From Gemmatimonadota bacterium (GTDB lineage Bacteria; Gemmatimonadota; Gemmatimonadetes; Gemmatimonadales; GWC2-71-9): a DNA stretch of 31,620 bases. The translations under genes were made by a program, and so were the position numbers. Numbering within the stretch: the first letter of the stretch is position 1; each line of letters begins with the position of its first letter. The notes under the pieces are model-generated. The model had not been told where the DNA came from, ran no database searches, and saw only the letters and a list, made by a program, of their open reading frames with translations. The stretch covers positions 1-31,620 of the forward strand of contig JACPAP010000265.1 of NCBI GenBank assembly GCA_016180765.1. Reading direction: 5' to 3'. Below, one piece after another: positions 16,724-24,560 of the stretch.

Positions 16724-17405
16724 ACCGCCTCCCGCGGGTGGGATAGGGCTGGCCGAACTTGTTGAGGTGCTGGACGAACTTGTAGCCCCGGGCGTCGAGC
16801 TGGAGCTCCAGCCCGCTCACCCCGGAAGGCGCGACCGCCAGGGGTTGCGGTGGAAGCTCGACGGCCCGCTCGTGCCATGCGCGCAGCGTGTAGGTGCCGG
16901 GCGGCACCGGGCCGATGGAAAAGCTGCCGTCGCCGCTGGGCTGGGCGTAGACCGGCGAATCCCGAACCACCACGAACGCGCTCATCTGGGCATGCACGTT
17001 GCAATACACCCGGATGATGCCGGGTCGCGTGAACTGGGCGGACTTAGCGATACCCCGCCCGTAGAGCCCCAGGTCAAAGGGCCCTTCTTGGGAGAGTGAG
17101 AAGACGTTATGGTCGAAGGGATCGCTGTTGGGAAAGTTCACGGTCGAGCCCGCTGTCACCACGACCACGCCTGGCTTGAATTCTTTGTCCGACGTGACGA
17201 TCTGCGCCGCCATCGGCGTCACGGACGCGGGTCTGGCCGCCTCCAACCACACCACCGCCCGTCCGACATCGGTCGCCGGCTTGTTGCCCTTGTCCAGCAC
17301 CACCATCTTGCCGGACACCGTGGGGCCGCGTTGCGCCAGCGCCGGGCGGGCGCCGAGCAGGATCGCGGCCAGACCGGTCGCGGTGTACCGTATCAGGTTG
17401 CGCAC
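16719..17405 (-). CDS. exported cupredoxin-like protein with carboxypeptidase-regulatory-like domain
   Basis: A 228-residue exported protein. The signal peptide is residues 1-24 (RYTATGLAAILLGARPALA, cleavage before Q25). The first domain is plastocyanin-like, with candidate type-1 copper ligands H99 (DPFDHN), C135, H138 and M141 (YCNVHAQM). A second beta domain (SFSIGPVPPGTYTLRAWHE) resembles the CarboxypepD regulatory/Ig-like fold. This combination is often labelled methylamine-utilisation-like; electron transfer or copper binding in the periplasm is likely but the partner is unknown. GTG 17405 was chosen because it begins the signal peptide; the frame extends to 17429. Its TAG stop overlaps the proposed ATT start of the sensor kinase. 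Confidence 0.8.
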   Translation of the reverse strand: MRNLIRYTATGLAAILLGARPALAQRGPTVSGKMVVLDKGNKPATDVGRAVVWLEAARPASVTPMAAQIVTSDKEFKPGVVVVTAGSTVNFPNSDPFDHNVFSLSQEGPFDLGLYGRGIAKSAQFTRPGIIRVYCNVHAQMSAFVVVRDSPVYAQPSGDGSFSIGPVPPGTYTLRAWHERAVELPPQPLAVAPSGVSGLELQLDARGYKFVQHLNKFGQPYPTRGRRY

Positions 17406-17467
17406 GTCCCTAGAGTAGCCAGGCACCAAGAGGGCGTCAACGAGATGTCGGCCCTACGGAGTCCTCC

Positions 17468-18748
17468 ATGAATTCACGGATACTGTTTTTCACGACGTTC
17501 TTCGCCGGCTCACTGGCGGCGCAACAGCCCCAACCCACATCGCCGCCCGGCCAGGATACCTCGCTGGCGGCGCGCCTGGAGCGCGCCGAGCGCCTCCTGC
17601 AGTTGCTCCGCGAACAGGTGAACCAACAGGCCGCCGCGCGCGTGGAGCCGCGATCGGGGAACCACGTCGAGTTGTCCGGCCTGGTGCTGGTAAACGGGTT
17701 CTTCAACAACGCCCGGGTGAACAACAGCGACGTGCCGCAGATCGTGCTGCCGCCGGATGCGACGGTCAACCTGCCTGCCAGCCACGGCGGCGCCACCGCG
17801 CGCCAATCCCAGGTCGCGCTCACCGCCACGGTCCCCGAGTTCGCGGGTGGCGCGTTCCACGGCGAGCTGGACCTGGATTTCTTCGGCGGCCAGCAGCCGT
17901 CGCCCGGCGGGCGTACCTGGCCCCTGGTGCGGCTGCGACGGGTCCGTGCCGAGATCGAGTGGCCCCACGGCTGGGTGATGTTCGGCCAGGAGGCCCCGCC
18001 CATCGCCGAGATCAATCCGTCCAGCCTGGCGCAAATCGGACTGGTGGGCTTCGCCCGGTCCGGCAACCTCTGGCTGTGGCTCCCCCAGGTGCGGGCCGGC
18101 GCGGAGGTGGGGTCCACCGTCAAGATCGGGGTCGAAGGCTCGGCGCTCGCCCCCACGGCCGGCGATCCGCAGGGGGTCGGCCTGCTCTTCACCCAGCCGG
18201 ATCGCGCCGAGCGCTCCCGGCGCCCGCATCTCGAAGGGCGTTTGCGGATTCGCTGGGACGAGCCGGAAAGCTCGGGCGAGATCAGCCTGGGAGGCCACTA
18301 CGGTTGGCTGGCCAAGGGCGTCGATACGCTGGTCGTCTCGCGCGCGGTGGTCGCCAGCGCGCGGTTCACGGCGACGCAATACCTCGAGCTTCAGGGCGAG
18401 GTCTTCACCGGCCAGGCCCTGGCCGGCCTCGGTGGAGGAGGCATCGGGCAGAATCTTGGGCCGGGGATCGTCCCGGTGCGAAGCCGGGGCGGATGGGCCC
18501 AGCTCAACCTCCGGCCGCACCCGGCCATCGAGGTCGGCGGCGGCTACGGGCTCGACGATCCGGATGACGCCGACCTGGACCCCGCGACCGCGCTGTTACG
18601 GAACCTGTCGTGGGAAGGTCATGTCCAGTGGCGGCCCGCGCCGCTGGTCCTGGGCGTGGAGTTCCGGCGGATCGAAACGACCTACGGGCCGGCGGTCGGC
18701 GCCCTGTTCGCGCATCACGTCAACGCCGCCGCCGGGTTCGAGTTCTGA
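17468..18748 (+). CDS. outer-membrane porin-like beta-barrel protein
   Basis: A 426-residue exported protein: signal peptide (ILFFTTFFAGSLAAQ), a short predicted coiled coil (LAARLERAERLLQLLREQVN, roughly residues 32-52), then alternating amphipathic beta strands to a C-terminus ending GFEF. A terminal Phe is typical of Omp85-assembled barrels. This layout matches trimeric porin-like proteins (OprP/OprO-like or DcaP-like), so it probably forms an outer-membrane channel; the substrate is unknown. The ATG at 17468 has GGAG seven bases upstream. It is divergent from the cupredoxin gene across 62 bp and is followed by a kinase gene. Confidence 0.78.
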   Translation: MNSRILFFTTFFAGSLAAQQPQPTSPPGQDTSLAARLERAERLLQLLREQVNQQAAARVEPRSGNHVELSGLVLVNGFFNNARVNNSDVPQIVLPPDATVNLPASHGGATARQSQVALTATVPEFAGGAFHGELDLDFFGGQQPSPGGRTWPLVRLRRVRAEIEWPHGWVMFGQEAPPIAEINPSSLAQIGLVGFARSGNLWLWLPQVRAGAEVGSTVKIGVEGSALAPTAGDPQGVGLLFTQPDRAERSRRPHLEGRLRIRWDEPESSGEISLGGHYGWLAKGVDTLVVSRAVVASARFTATQYLELQGEVFTGQALAGLGGGGIGQNLGPGIVPVRSRGGWAQLNLRPHPAIEVGGGYGLDDPDDADLDPATALLRNLSWEGHVQWRPAPLVLGVEFRRIETTYGPAVGALFAHHVNAAAGFEF

Positions 18749-18865
18749 TCCAACGCGGCGAGCGAGCGCACCATGCCGAACGGCGACGGCAGGCGAATCG
18801 CTGGCGGACGGCGGTGGAAGCCGGTATCTCTCTCTCCAGAACCGGCTTATGAGCCCGACACCAGC

Positions 18866-20296
18866 ATGACCGAAGAGGGCCGCCTCGTTCGTCCCCAGAC
18901 CCCGCCAGCCGCGCGGGTGATCTGCCCCCGCTGTCGGGTGGGCGAGATCACCTACGGGTCCGGCGTCTGCCCGCTGTGCGGGTTTTCCCCGGCCACTGGC
19001 GAGGTGGTCGAAGACCCCCTGCCGGCGGCGCTCGACGAGGCGGTTCGCCGCGAGCTCGGGGAGCAGCTCCGGATCGAGCGCCTGTTGGGCCGTGGCGGCA
19101 TGTCCATCGTGTACCTCGCCCGCGAGCTGGAGCTCAACCGGCTCGTCGCCGCGAAGGTCCTCCCCATTCACCTCTCCATGGGCCCGGACGCGGTCGAGCG
19201 ATTCAAGCGCGAAGCCAAGATCGGCGCCTCGTTGGATCACCCGCACATCGTGCCGGTGCATCGCATCGGCACCACGCCCACGTTCCTGTGGTACACGATG
19301 AAGTGGGTGAAGGGCGGGTCGCTCCGGGACCTGCTCGACCGCGGCGGCCCCATGAGCCTGTCCGACTGCCTCAAGGTGCTCGAGCCCGTGGCGGCCGCGC
19401 TGCATTATGCGCATCGGCGCGGGATCATCCACCGGGACATCAAGCCGGCGAACATCTTGATCGACGACACCGGGTGGGTAGGCATCTGCGATTTCGGGAT
19501 CGCCAAGGCCTTCGGCGCGACGCCGCTGACGCACACTGGCGCCGCAATCGGCACGCCCGGCTACATGGCGCCCGAGCAGTGCTACGGCAAGGCGCTCGAC
19601 GGCCGTGCCGACCAGTACTCGCTCGCCATCCTGGCCTACGAGTGCCTCGCGGGCAAGGTTCCGTTCACCGGCGATTCCCTGGGCGAGATCGTGCGCAAGC
19701 ACTGTATGGAGCCGCCGCCGCGGATCACGGATGCGCGACCGGACGTCTCGGCCACGGTGGCCGACGCGCTCAACCGCTCCCTCAGCAAGCGCCCCGAGGA
19801 GCGGTTCGAGACGGTGGTGGATTTCGTCCGCGCGCTGGGCGGTGACCCCACGCGGGGCGGGACCTTGGTGGTGACCGCCGAGGACACCGCCAGCCTGGCC
19901 TCGCTCCCCACCGTCCCCATCGCCGCGGCACGGTCCCGCGGCCCACTCATCTGGGCCGCCCTCGCCGTCCTGGTCCTGGCGATTGGCGGCGCGGCGCTGT
20001 TGTCGCGCGGGCCCGGCAGCCCTGCCCCGACGGCGCCCAGCAGCCCGCCCGCCGCCCCCGCGAGACCGGTCGATCCGGGGCGGCTCTCCGTCAACTCGAC
20101 GCCCTGGGGCGAGGTCTTCGTGGACGACACCCACGTCGGGCCGACCCCGGTGCTGGACTTCGAGCTGCCGCCCGGGCAGCATCGGCTCCGCGTGGTACGG
20201 CCCGGCTTCGCGCCCTACGAGCAGATCCTCGAGATCGCCTCGGGTGAGCGCGTGCGGCTGAGCGATATCGTGCTGAAGCCGGTGCGCCAGCCGTGA
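18866..20296 (+). CDS. Ser/Thr protein kinase with zinc ribbon, TM and PEGA domain
   Basis: A 476-residue membrane kinase. Order: zinc ribbon (C20, C23, C35, C38: CPRC and CPLC), Hanks-type kinase about 66-310 (G-loop LGRGGMS, K97, E116, HRD 169-171, DFG 189-191, APE 215-217), TM about 340-360, a Pro/Ala/Ser linker and a periplasmic PEGA domain about 387-456 (STPWGEVFVDDTHVGPTPV). All catalytic residues are present. PEGA domains commonly bind envelope components. Start choice: ATG 18866 begins just before the zinc ribbon; an in-frame ATG at 18773 would add 31 residues of low-complexity sequence. The stop overlaps the next gene's start (GTGA). Confidence 0.9.
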   Translation: MTEEGRLVRPQTPPAARVICPRCRVGEITYGSGVCPLCGFSPATGEVVEDPLPAALDEAVRRELGEQLRIERLLGRGGMSIVYLARELELNRLVAAKVLPIHLSMGPDAVERFKREAKIGASLDHPHIVPVHRIGTTPTFLWYTMKWVKGGSLRDLLDRGGPMSLSDCLKVLEPVAAALHYAHRRGIIHRDIKPANILIDDTGWVGICDFGIAKAFGATPLTHTGAAIGTPGYMAPEQCYGKALDGRADQYSLAILAYECLAGKVPFTGDSLGEIVRKHCMEPPPRITDARPDVSATVADALNRSLSKRPEERFETVVDFVRALGGDPTRGGTLVVTAEDTASLASLPTVPIAAARSRGPLIWAALAVLVLAIGGAALLSRGPGSPAPTAPSSPPAAPARPVDPGRLSVNSTPWGEVFVDDTHVGPTPVLDFELPPGQHRLRVVRPGFAPYEQILEIASGERVRLSDIVLKPVRQP

Positions 20297-21303
20297 CACC
20301 ATGGGGCCGCCTGTGTCGCACGGCCCTGTTGCTGAGCCTCACCCCGGTCCCAGCCGCGGCCCAGACCGCGAGTGTCCTGCTGGCCGAAGGGATTCGGGCG
20401 TATCGCGATCTGGAGTTCGCGGCCGCGGCGCAGCTGCTGCGCCGCGCCCTGGAGCCCAGCGGCACGCGCGGCCTGTCGCCAACCGACCGGTTGCGAGCCC
20501 TGATGCTCCTCGGCGCCTCCGGGATCTTCGGCGAGGCGCGGGATCAAGCCGTCGCGGCCTTCAGGACCCTGGTGCTCGCCGATCCCCGCTTCCGCCCGGA
20601 TACCCTGGTCTTTCCGCCGCGGGTGACCCAGGTATTTCAGGAAGTGCTGCAGACCACCAAGGCCATCGCCCTCGCGGCGCCCCGGGAGGCGCGGCTCCCG
20701 GCCGGCGATCGGGGGTTCGCGGTGCGCGCACACGCCACGTCGCGACATCGCATCGAGGCGCGCATCACGTCCGCCCAGGGCGACTCGATCGCGACCCTGT
20801 ATCGAGGGCAAATCACGGACAGCGTGGTCCTGGCGTGGAATGGCCTCGACTCGTCCGGCTCCGTCGTGCCGGCGGGACGCTATACCCTGGTGGTGACTTC
20901 TTCCCTGGCGCCCGATCAGGTCCTCCGCAGCGTTCGCCTGCCTCTGGAGGTGACCCTGAGCACCGCAGACACGCTTCCGTGGCCCGTGGCGCCGCCGGGC
21001 GTCAGCGCTGGGTGGGATCCCCGCTTCGTCATCCCGGGCCTCCTCCTCGGCGCCGGGCTGGCCGCGCCGGCGGCGCTGGGGATCGGGGGCGCCAAAGGCG
21101 CCCGCATCACGCTCGGGCTGGCGTTCGGAACCATCGGCATCGTCGGCGGGCGACGACCGGCATCGGGCCCGGCCGCCAGCGCCGAGGCCGACTGGCGCGC
21201 CCAAATGGCCGCCGCGCGCGAGGAAAACCAGCGACGCCGCAGTAGACCCCAGATGATTATCCGGACCGGTCCCCCGCAGTTCCGGGAAGGGCCCACCGAG
21301 TGA
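20293..21303 (+). CDS. secreted/membrane protein, TPR-like and FlgD-like segments
   Basis: A 336-residue exported protein with a signal peptide ending PVPAAAQ. Residues about 25-120 are helical and repeat-like (LLAEGIRAYRDLEFAAAAQL; FQEVLQTTK), resembling a small TPR unit. Residues about 155-205 contain VVLAWNGLDSSGSVVPAGRY, the typical beta turn of FlgD-Ig-like domains. A hydrophobic, glycine-rich stretch (VIPGLLLGAGLAAPAALGI, then LGLAFGTIGIVGG) suggests one or two C-terminal membrane segments, with a basic Arg/Gln-rich tail. The function is unknown. GTG 20293 overlaps the kinase stop and its own TGA overlaps the radical SAM start, so it is a translationally coupled kinase companion. Confidence 0.78.
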   Translation: MTPWGRLCRTALLLSLTPVPAAAQTASVLLAEGIRAYRDLEFAAAAQLLRRALEPSGTRGLSPTDRLRALMLLGASGIFGEARDQAVAAFRTLVLADPRFRPDTLVFPPRVTQVFQEVLQTTKAIALAAPREARLPAGDRGFAVRAHATSRHRIEARITSAQGDSIATLYRGQITDSVVLAWNGLDSSGSVVPAGRYTLVVTSSLAPDQVLRSVRLPLEVTLSTADTLPWPVAPPGVSAGWDPRFVIPGLLLGAGLAAPAALGIGGAKGARITLGLAFGTIGIVGGRRPASGPAASAEADWRAQMAAAREENQRRRSRPQMIIRTGPPQFREGPTE

Positions 21304-22268
21304 TCGGCCCCACCTCCCCGACCCTCCGGCCGGCCTATGGGTACCTCTCGCGCGAAGAGCTGTCGCACCGGGTCGAGCGGGCCCTCGCCAGCCTGGCCGA
21401 CTGCCGGGTGTGCCCGCGCGATTGCCGCGTGAACCGCCTCGAGGACAAGTGGGCGGCCTGCAAGACCGGCCGCTACGCCGCCGTGTCGAGCTACTTCCCC
21501 CACTTTGGCGAGGAGGATTGCCTCCGCGGCTGGAACGGGTCGGGGACCATTTTCTTCTCCCACTGCAACCTCCGGTGCGTCTTTTGCCAGAACTACGACA
21601 TCAGCCAGGCGATCAGGCCGGGACCCGCGGCCGGTCGCCGGCCGGAACAGATCGCCGCGATGATGCTGGAGCTCCAGGAACACCGCTGCCACAACATCAA
21701 CTTCGTGACGCCCGAGCACGTCGTCCCGCAGATGGTCGAGGCAGTGGCCGTGGCGATCGCGCGCGGGCTCGGTTTGCCCATCGTGTACAACACCAGTGCC
21801 TACGACTCGCAGGAAAGCCTGGCGCTGATGGATGGCATCGTGGACATCTACATGCCGGACTTCAAGTACTGGAGCGCGGAGCGCAGCCGGACCTATCTCA
21901 AGGCGGAGGACTACCCCGACGCTGCCCGGGCGGCCATCAAGGAGATGCATCGCCAGGTCGGACCGCTCCAGATGGACGCCGACGGCCTCGCGCGGCGGGG
22001 GTTGCTGGTCCGCCACCTCGTGATGCCGGGCTGCCTCGACGAGACGCGGTCGATTCTTCAATGGATCGCGACGGAGCTGGGAACCGACACCTACGTCAAC
22101 CTGATGGACCAGTACCACCCGGCCGGCAAGGTCGCGGCGGGGAGCTACGCGGAGATCAACCGCCAGCTCACCCGAGCGGAGTTCCACGCCGCGCAGCAGA
22201 TGGCCCGTGAAGTCGGCCTCATGCGCCTCGACCAGCGTCACCTCGCGGTCTGGGCGACACCGGGTTAG
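21300..22268 (+). CDS. radical SAM protein, PflX/PFL-activating-enzyme-like
   Basis: A 322-residue radical SAM enzyme. The 4Fe-4S motif is CNLRCVFC (C89, C93, C96). An upstream Cys group, C35-x2-C38-x3-C42 and C54 (CRVCPRDCRVN), matches COG1313 (PflX-like) proteins, which resemble pyruvate-formate-lyase activating enzymes but have no established substrate. Downstream family segments FVTPEHVVPQMVEA, YNTSAYDS, VDIYMPDFKYW and VNLMDQYHPAGK are all present. The start is GTG 21300, overlapping the previous stop as GTGA. No glycyl-radical enzyme gene is in the window, so the partner is not apparent. Confidence 0.9.
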   Translation: MIGPTSPTLRPAYGYLSREELSHRVERALASLADCRVCPRDCRVNRLEDKWAACKTGRYAAVSSYFPHFGEEDCLRGWNGSGTIFFSHCNLRCVFCQNYDISQAIRPGPAAGRRPEQIAAMMLELQEHRCHNINFVTPEHVVPQMVEAVAVAIARGLGLPIVYNTSAYDSQESLALMDGIVDIYMPDFKYWSAERSRTYLKAEDYPDAARAAIKEMHRQVGPLQMDADGLARRGLLVRHLVMPGCLDETRSILQWIATELGTDTYVNLMDQYHPAGKVAAGSYAEINRQLTRAEFHAAQQMAREVGLMRLDQRHLAVWATPG

Positions 22269-22287
22269 GGAGGCTCAGCGAAACCCG

Positions 22288-22717
22288 CCCCGCCTGTTGA
22301 TCCTCACGGACGCCTCGGCCGCTGAACTGCAGTCCCTTGGCCCGGCGGTGCACGCCTGGGTCAAAGCGGGACATCCTCCACCGCTCATTTTCCCCGAGCA
22401 GGGTTGGCGGGCCTCCACCGACGTCTTCCCCATGGAGATCGAGGACATGCGCCAGGCGCATCGCGTGCTCCTCGGCCGGCACGTTCTTCGTACTGTTTCG
22501 CGCGGTCCTCCGGCTTCGCGGCACCGTACCGGCGAGGGAGCCGGGTAACCTGGTGCAGGCGGCGGCGCAGGTCATCGGATTCGACGCCGATGCGTTCGAC
22601 TGGGTGCTGGCACGGCTCGCCGGCCGCAAGGTCCCGGACCTGGCGCAGTTCGACCCGGTGGCGCAACGCTACCTCGCGGCGATCGAACGCCTGGCGACGT
22701 ATGTGGACGAGATGTGA
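22288..22717 (+). pseudogene. nucleotidyltransferase-like protein relic, truncated and frameshifted
   Basis: Two out-of-frame fragments look like one protein. Fragment 1 (22288 to about 22475): RLLILTDASAAELQSLGPAV, then GWRASTDVFPMEIEDMRQAH. Fragment 2 (about 22478-22717): SSAGTFFVLFRAVLRLRG, then VIGFDADAFDWVLARLAG and a C-terminus ending YVDEM. As I recall this nucleotidyltransferase-fold family, both the N-terminal GS/DxD active-site part and about 60 residues between HRVLLG and SAGTFF are missing. The frame change lies near 22470-22480, where TCCTCGGCCGG could serve as microhomology. The relic begins directly after the radical SAM stop. The family assignment is from memory and moderate. 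Confidence 0.55.
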
Positions 22718-22732
22718 CGCACGGCGACGAGC

Positions 22733-22795
22733 ATTCAGCAATCAGCCGTCAGCAATCAGAGGGCCACGGAGTGCTGAATGCTGACTGCTGATTGC
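22733..22795. repeat. inverted word repeat (ATTCAGCAATCAGC type)
   Basis: Left arm 22733-22759 (ATTCAGCAATCAG twice, degenerate) and right arm 22773-22795 (GCTGAATGCTGACTGCTGATT), with about 13 bases between. It lies upstream of lemA, between the nucleotidyltransferase relic and the LemA lipoprotein gene. Confidence 0.75.
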
Positions 22796-22796
22796 A

Positions 22797-22828
22797 AACG
22801 GACCACGGACAACGGAGAACGGATAACG
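22797..22828 (+). repeat. 7-bp tandem repeat (AACGGAN) before lemA
   Basis: Four consecutive 7-mers (AACGGAC, CACGGAC, AACGGAG, AACGGAT) plus a partial fifth end three bases before the lemA ATG and occupy the place of its ribosome binding site. Confidence 0.7.
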
Positions 22829-22831
22829 TCT

Positions 22832-23389
22832 ATGAAGACAATGCTCGTGTTGACCACGGCGCTGGCAGTCAGTAGTTGCGGCTACAACCGCATCCAGACG
22901 CTGGACGAGCAAGTCAACGCCTTCAGGAGCCAAATCCAAGTCCAGCTGCAGCGGCGCGCGGACCTGGTGCCGAATCTGGTCGAGACCGTCAAGGGATACG
23001 CGCAGCACGAGGAGACGATCTTCACGTCGGTCGCCGAGGCGCGGGCCAAGCTGAGCGGAGCGATCCAGAGCGGCAGCCTGGGGCAGATGGCCGAGGCGAA
23101 TCAGGGACTCACCTCCGCGCTGGGCCGCCTGATCGCCATCGCCGAGAACTACCCGCAGCTCAAGGCCAACGAGAATTTCCGGATGCTGCAGGATCAGTTG
23201 GAGGGTACCGAGAACCGCATCGCCACCGCGCGCCAGGACTACAATAGCGCGGTGCGGGAGTACAACGCCTACCTCCGGCAATTCCCGCAAGTGCTGACGG
23301 CGAAGGCGATCGGCGCGAAGGAGCGGGAGTACTTCGAGCTCTTGACGCCGGGCGCGGCGGAGGCGCCAAAGGTACAGTTCAACCGGTGA
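22832..23389 (+). CDS. lemA: LemA-family lipoprotein
   Basis: A 185-residue LemA protein. The first 15 residues form a lipoprotein signal ending AVSSC, with the lipidated Cys at 16, rather than the usual transmembrane anchor. The family core is clear: LDEQVNAFRSQIQVQLQRRA, DLVPNLVETVKGYA, LIAIAENYPQLKAN and RQDYNSAVREYNAYLRQFPQ, all in long helices. LemA proteins are envelope-associated and of unclear function; they often accompany TPM-domain (YgcG) proteins, which are not present here. ATG 22832 follows a 7-bp tandem repeat and has no standard Shine-Dalgarno sequence. The TGA stop (23387-23389) forms the first bases of a 205-bp hairpin element. Confidence 0.92.
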   Translation: MKTMLVLTTALAVSSCGYNRIQTLDEQVNAFRSQIQVQLQRRADLVPNLVETVKGYAQHEETIFTSVAEARAKLSGAIQSGSLGQMAEANQGLTSALGRLIAIAENYPQLKANENFRMLQDQLEGTENRIATARQDYNSAVREYNAYLRQFPQVLTAKAIGAKEREYFELLTPGAAEAPKVQFNR

Positions 23390-23591
23390 GATACGGTAGC
23401 CGCGAATGAGTGCCGGGGCCTCGCAGCGCGCTGGGCGAGCAGGCGGCCGGGTCCCTGAGCGGGCGTTAGTGCCACGGCGACGGCCTTGATGCGCGGCCGG
23501 CGGAAGCACTACAGCGCGCGAAGGGACCCGGCAGCCTGTGAGCCGAGCGCGCGAAGAGGCACCGGCGCTCGCTGGCAGCTACCGTATCTCA
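23387..23591. repeat. 205-bp imperfect hairpin element with 14-bp perfect ends
   Basis: The ends TGAGATACGGTAGC (23387-23400) and GCTACCGTATCTCA (23578-23591) are perfectly complementary, and pairing continues inward. GTGCCGGGGCCTCG pairs imperfectly with GAGGCACCGGCG, and CCGGGTCCCT (23447-23456) pairs perfectly with AGGGACCCGG (23522-23531). Arms of about 85 bases surround a central loop of roughly 35-60 bases. No ORF of note lies inside. It sits between convergent lemA and the dehydrogenase gene, and its ends carry both stop codons (TGA 23387-23389; TAG at 23581-23579). It may be a REP/BIME- or MITE-like repeat or a large bidirectional terminator. Confidence 0.85.
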
Positions 23592-24460
23592 ACCCCCGCC
23601 TGCTTCTCGATCAGCTTGATGATCTCGACGTGATCGGCTTCTTCGCCGAGCGCCTTCCGGCCTTCCGCGAAGAGGCGCCAGGCCAGGCCGATGGTTTCGT
23701 GCGGCACCTCGGCGTCGCGTAGCACGTCGGCGGCAATATCGAGGTCCTTGTAGAGCAGCGCCAGGCGAAACGTCCGCGGCCAGGCGCGGGTGACCACCCG
23801 CTGGGGTACCAGGGTCTCGGTCACGTTGGACCGCCCGCTCGACCCGTTGATCACCTCCAGTGCCTTGGCCGCCGGCACGCCCATCTTGGCGAGCGCCGCG
23901 AGGCCCTCACCGGCGGCCAGCAGGTTCACCGCGAGCAGCGCGTTGTTCACGGCCTTGGTGGCATGCCCGGTGCCGACGGCGCCCACGTGCACGATCTTCA
24001 CGGCATAGGCCTCGATGACGGGTCGAGCCCGCGCCACCCAGGTCTCGTCGCCGCCTACCATGACCGTGAGCTTGCCGGCTTCGGCGCCCGCGGTTCCGCC
24101 GCTCACCGGGGCGTCCACAAACCCTACCTGGCTCGCCGCCAGCCGCTTGGCCAACTCCCGCGAGGTAAAGGGGTCGCCTGAGGTCGCATCAATCAACAAC
24201 TGCCCGGCCCGCCAGGCGCCTCCGGCGGCATCCGTCACTTCCCAGACGTCGCGGGATGTGGGCAGGCAGGTGATGACGATGTCCACTTGCTTCACGAGGG
24301 CGGTTGGGGAATCCGCCACCCGTGCGCCCGTCGCTTTCGCGAACTCCTGGGCTCGCGCCGCCGTGCGATTCCAGACCACGGTGTCAAACCGCCCGGCCAC
24401 GTGCTTGGCGATCGGCCGCCCGATGGCCCCCAACCCAATGAACCCAACGCGCTCCGTCAT
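23579..24460 (-). CDS. 3-hydroxyisobutyrate dehydrogenase-family reductase
   Basis: A 293-residue beta-hydroxyacid dehydrogenase (HIBADH/GlxR type). The N-terminal NAD(P) motif is [13 protein letters not shown] (residues 6-18), followed by the substrate segment [20 protein letters not shown] and the catalytic lysine in GHATKAVNN. It would oxidise or reduce a short 3-hydroxy acid such as 3-hydroxyisobutyrate or tartronate semialdehyde; specificity is not clear. It lies downstream of atpH in the same direction, separated by a word repeat (24482-24558). Its last codons (V-E-I-R-stop) fall at and within the end of the hairpin element. Confidence 0.9.
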   Translation of the reverse strand: MTERVGFIGLGAIGRPIAKHVAGRFDTVVWNRTAARAQEFAKATGARVADSPTALVKQVDIVITCLPTSRDVWEVTDAAGGAWRAGQLLIDATSGDPFTSRELAKRLAASQVGFVDAPVSGGTAGAEAGKLTVMVGGDETWVARARPVIEAYAVKIVHVGAVGTGHATKAVNNALLAVNLLAAGEGLAALAKMGVPAAKALEVINGSSGRSNVTETLVPQRVVTRAWPRTFRLALLYKDLDIAADVLRDAEVPHETIGLAWRLFAEGRKALGEEADHVEIIKLIEKQAGVEIR

Positions 24461-24481
24461 CTGACCTCCTGTGAGCGTCCA

Positions 24482-24558
24482 GAAGCGGGAAGCGAGAAAC
24501 GGGAAGCGGCTGGCTCATCGCCACACCACGCTTCCCGTTTCCCATTTCCCGTCTCCCG
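24482..24558. repeat. inverted word repeat between atpH and dehydrogenase
   Basis: Left arm 24482-24510 (GAAGCGGGAAGCGAGAAACG type) and right arm 24529-24558 (CTTCCCGTTTCCCATTTCCC type) with an 18-base spacer. It directly follows the atpH stop codon, where it could terminate or attenuate the atp transcript. Confidence 0.8.
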
Positions 24559-24560
24559 GC

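Noticed and set aside
22733..22828. CRISPR-like array
   Set aside because: The units are too short (7-13 bp), contiguous and without unique spacers; no cas genes are present.
23387..23591. Insertion sequence
   Set aside because: Terminal inverted repeats are present, but the interior is about 180 bp with no transposase ORF; at most it is a non-autonomous element.
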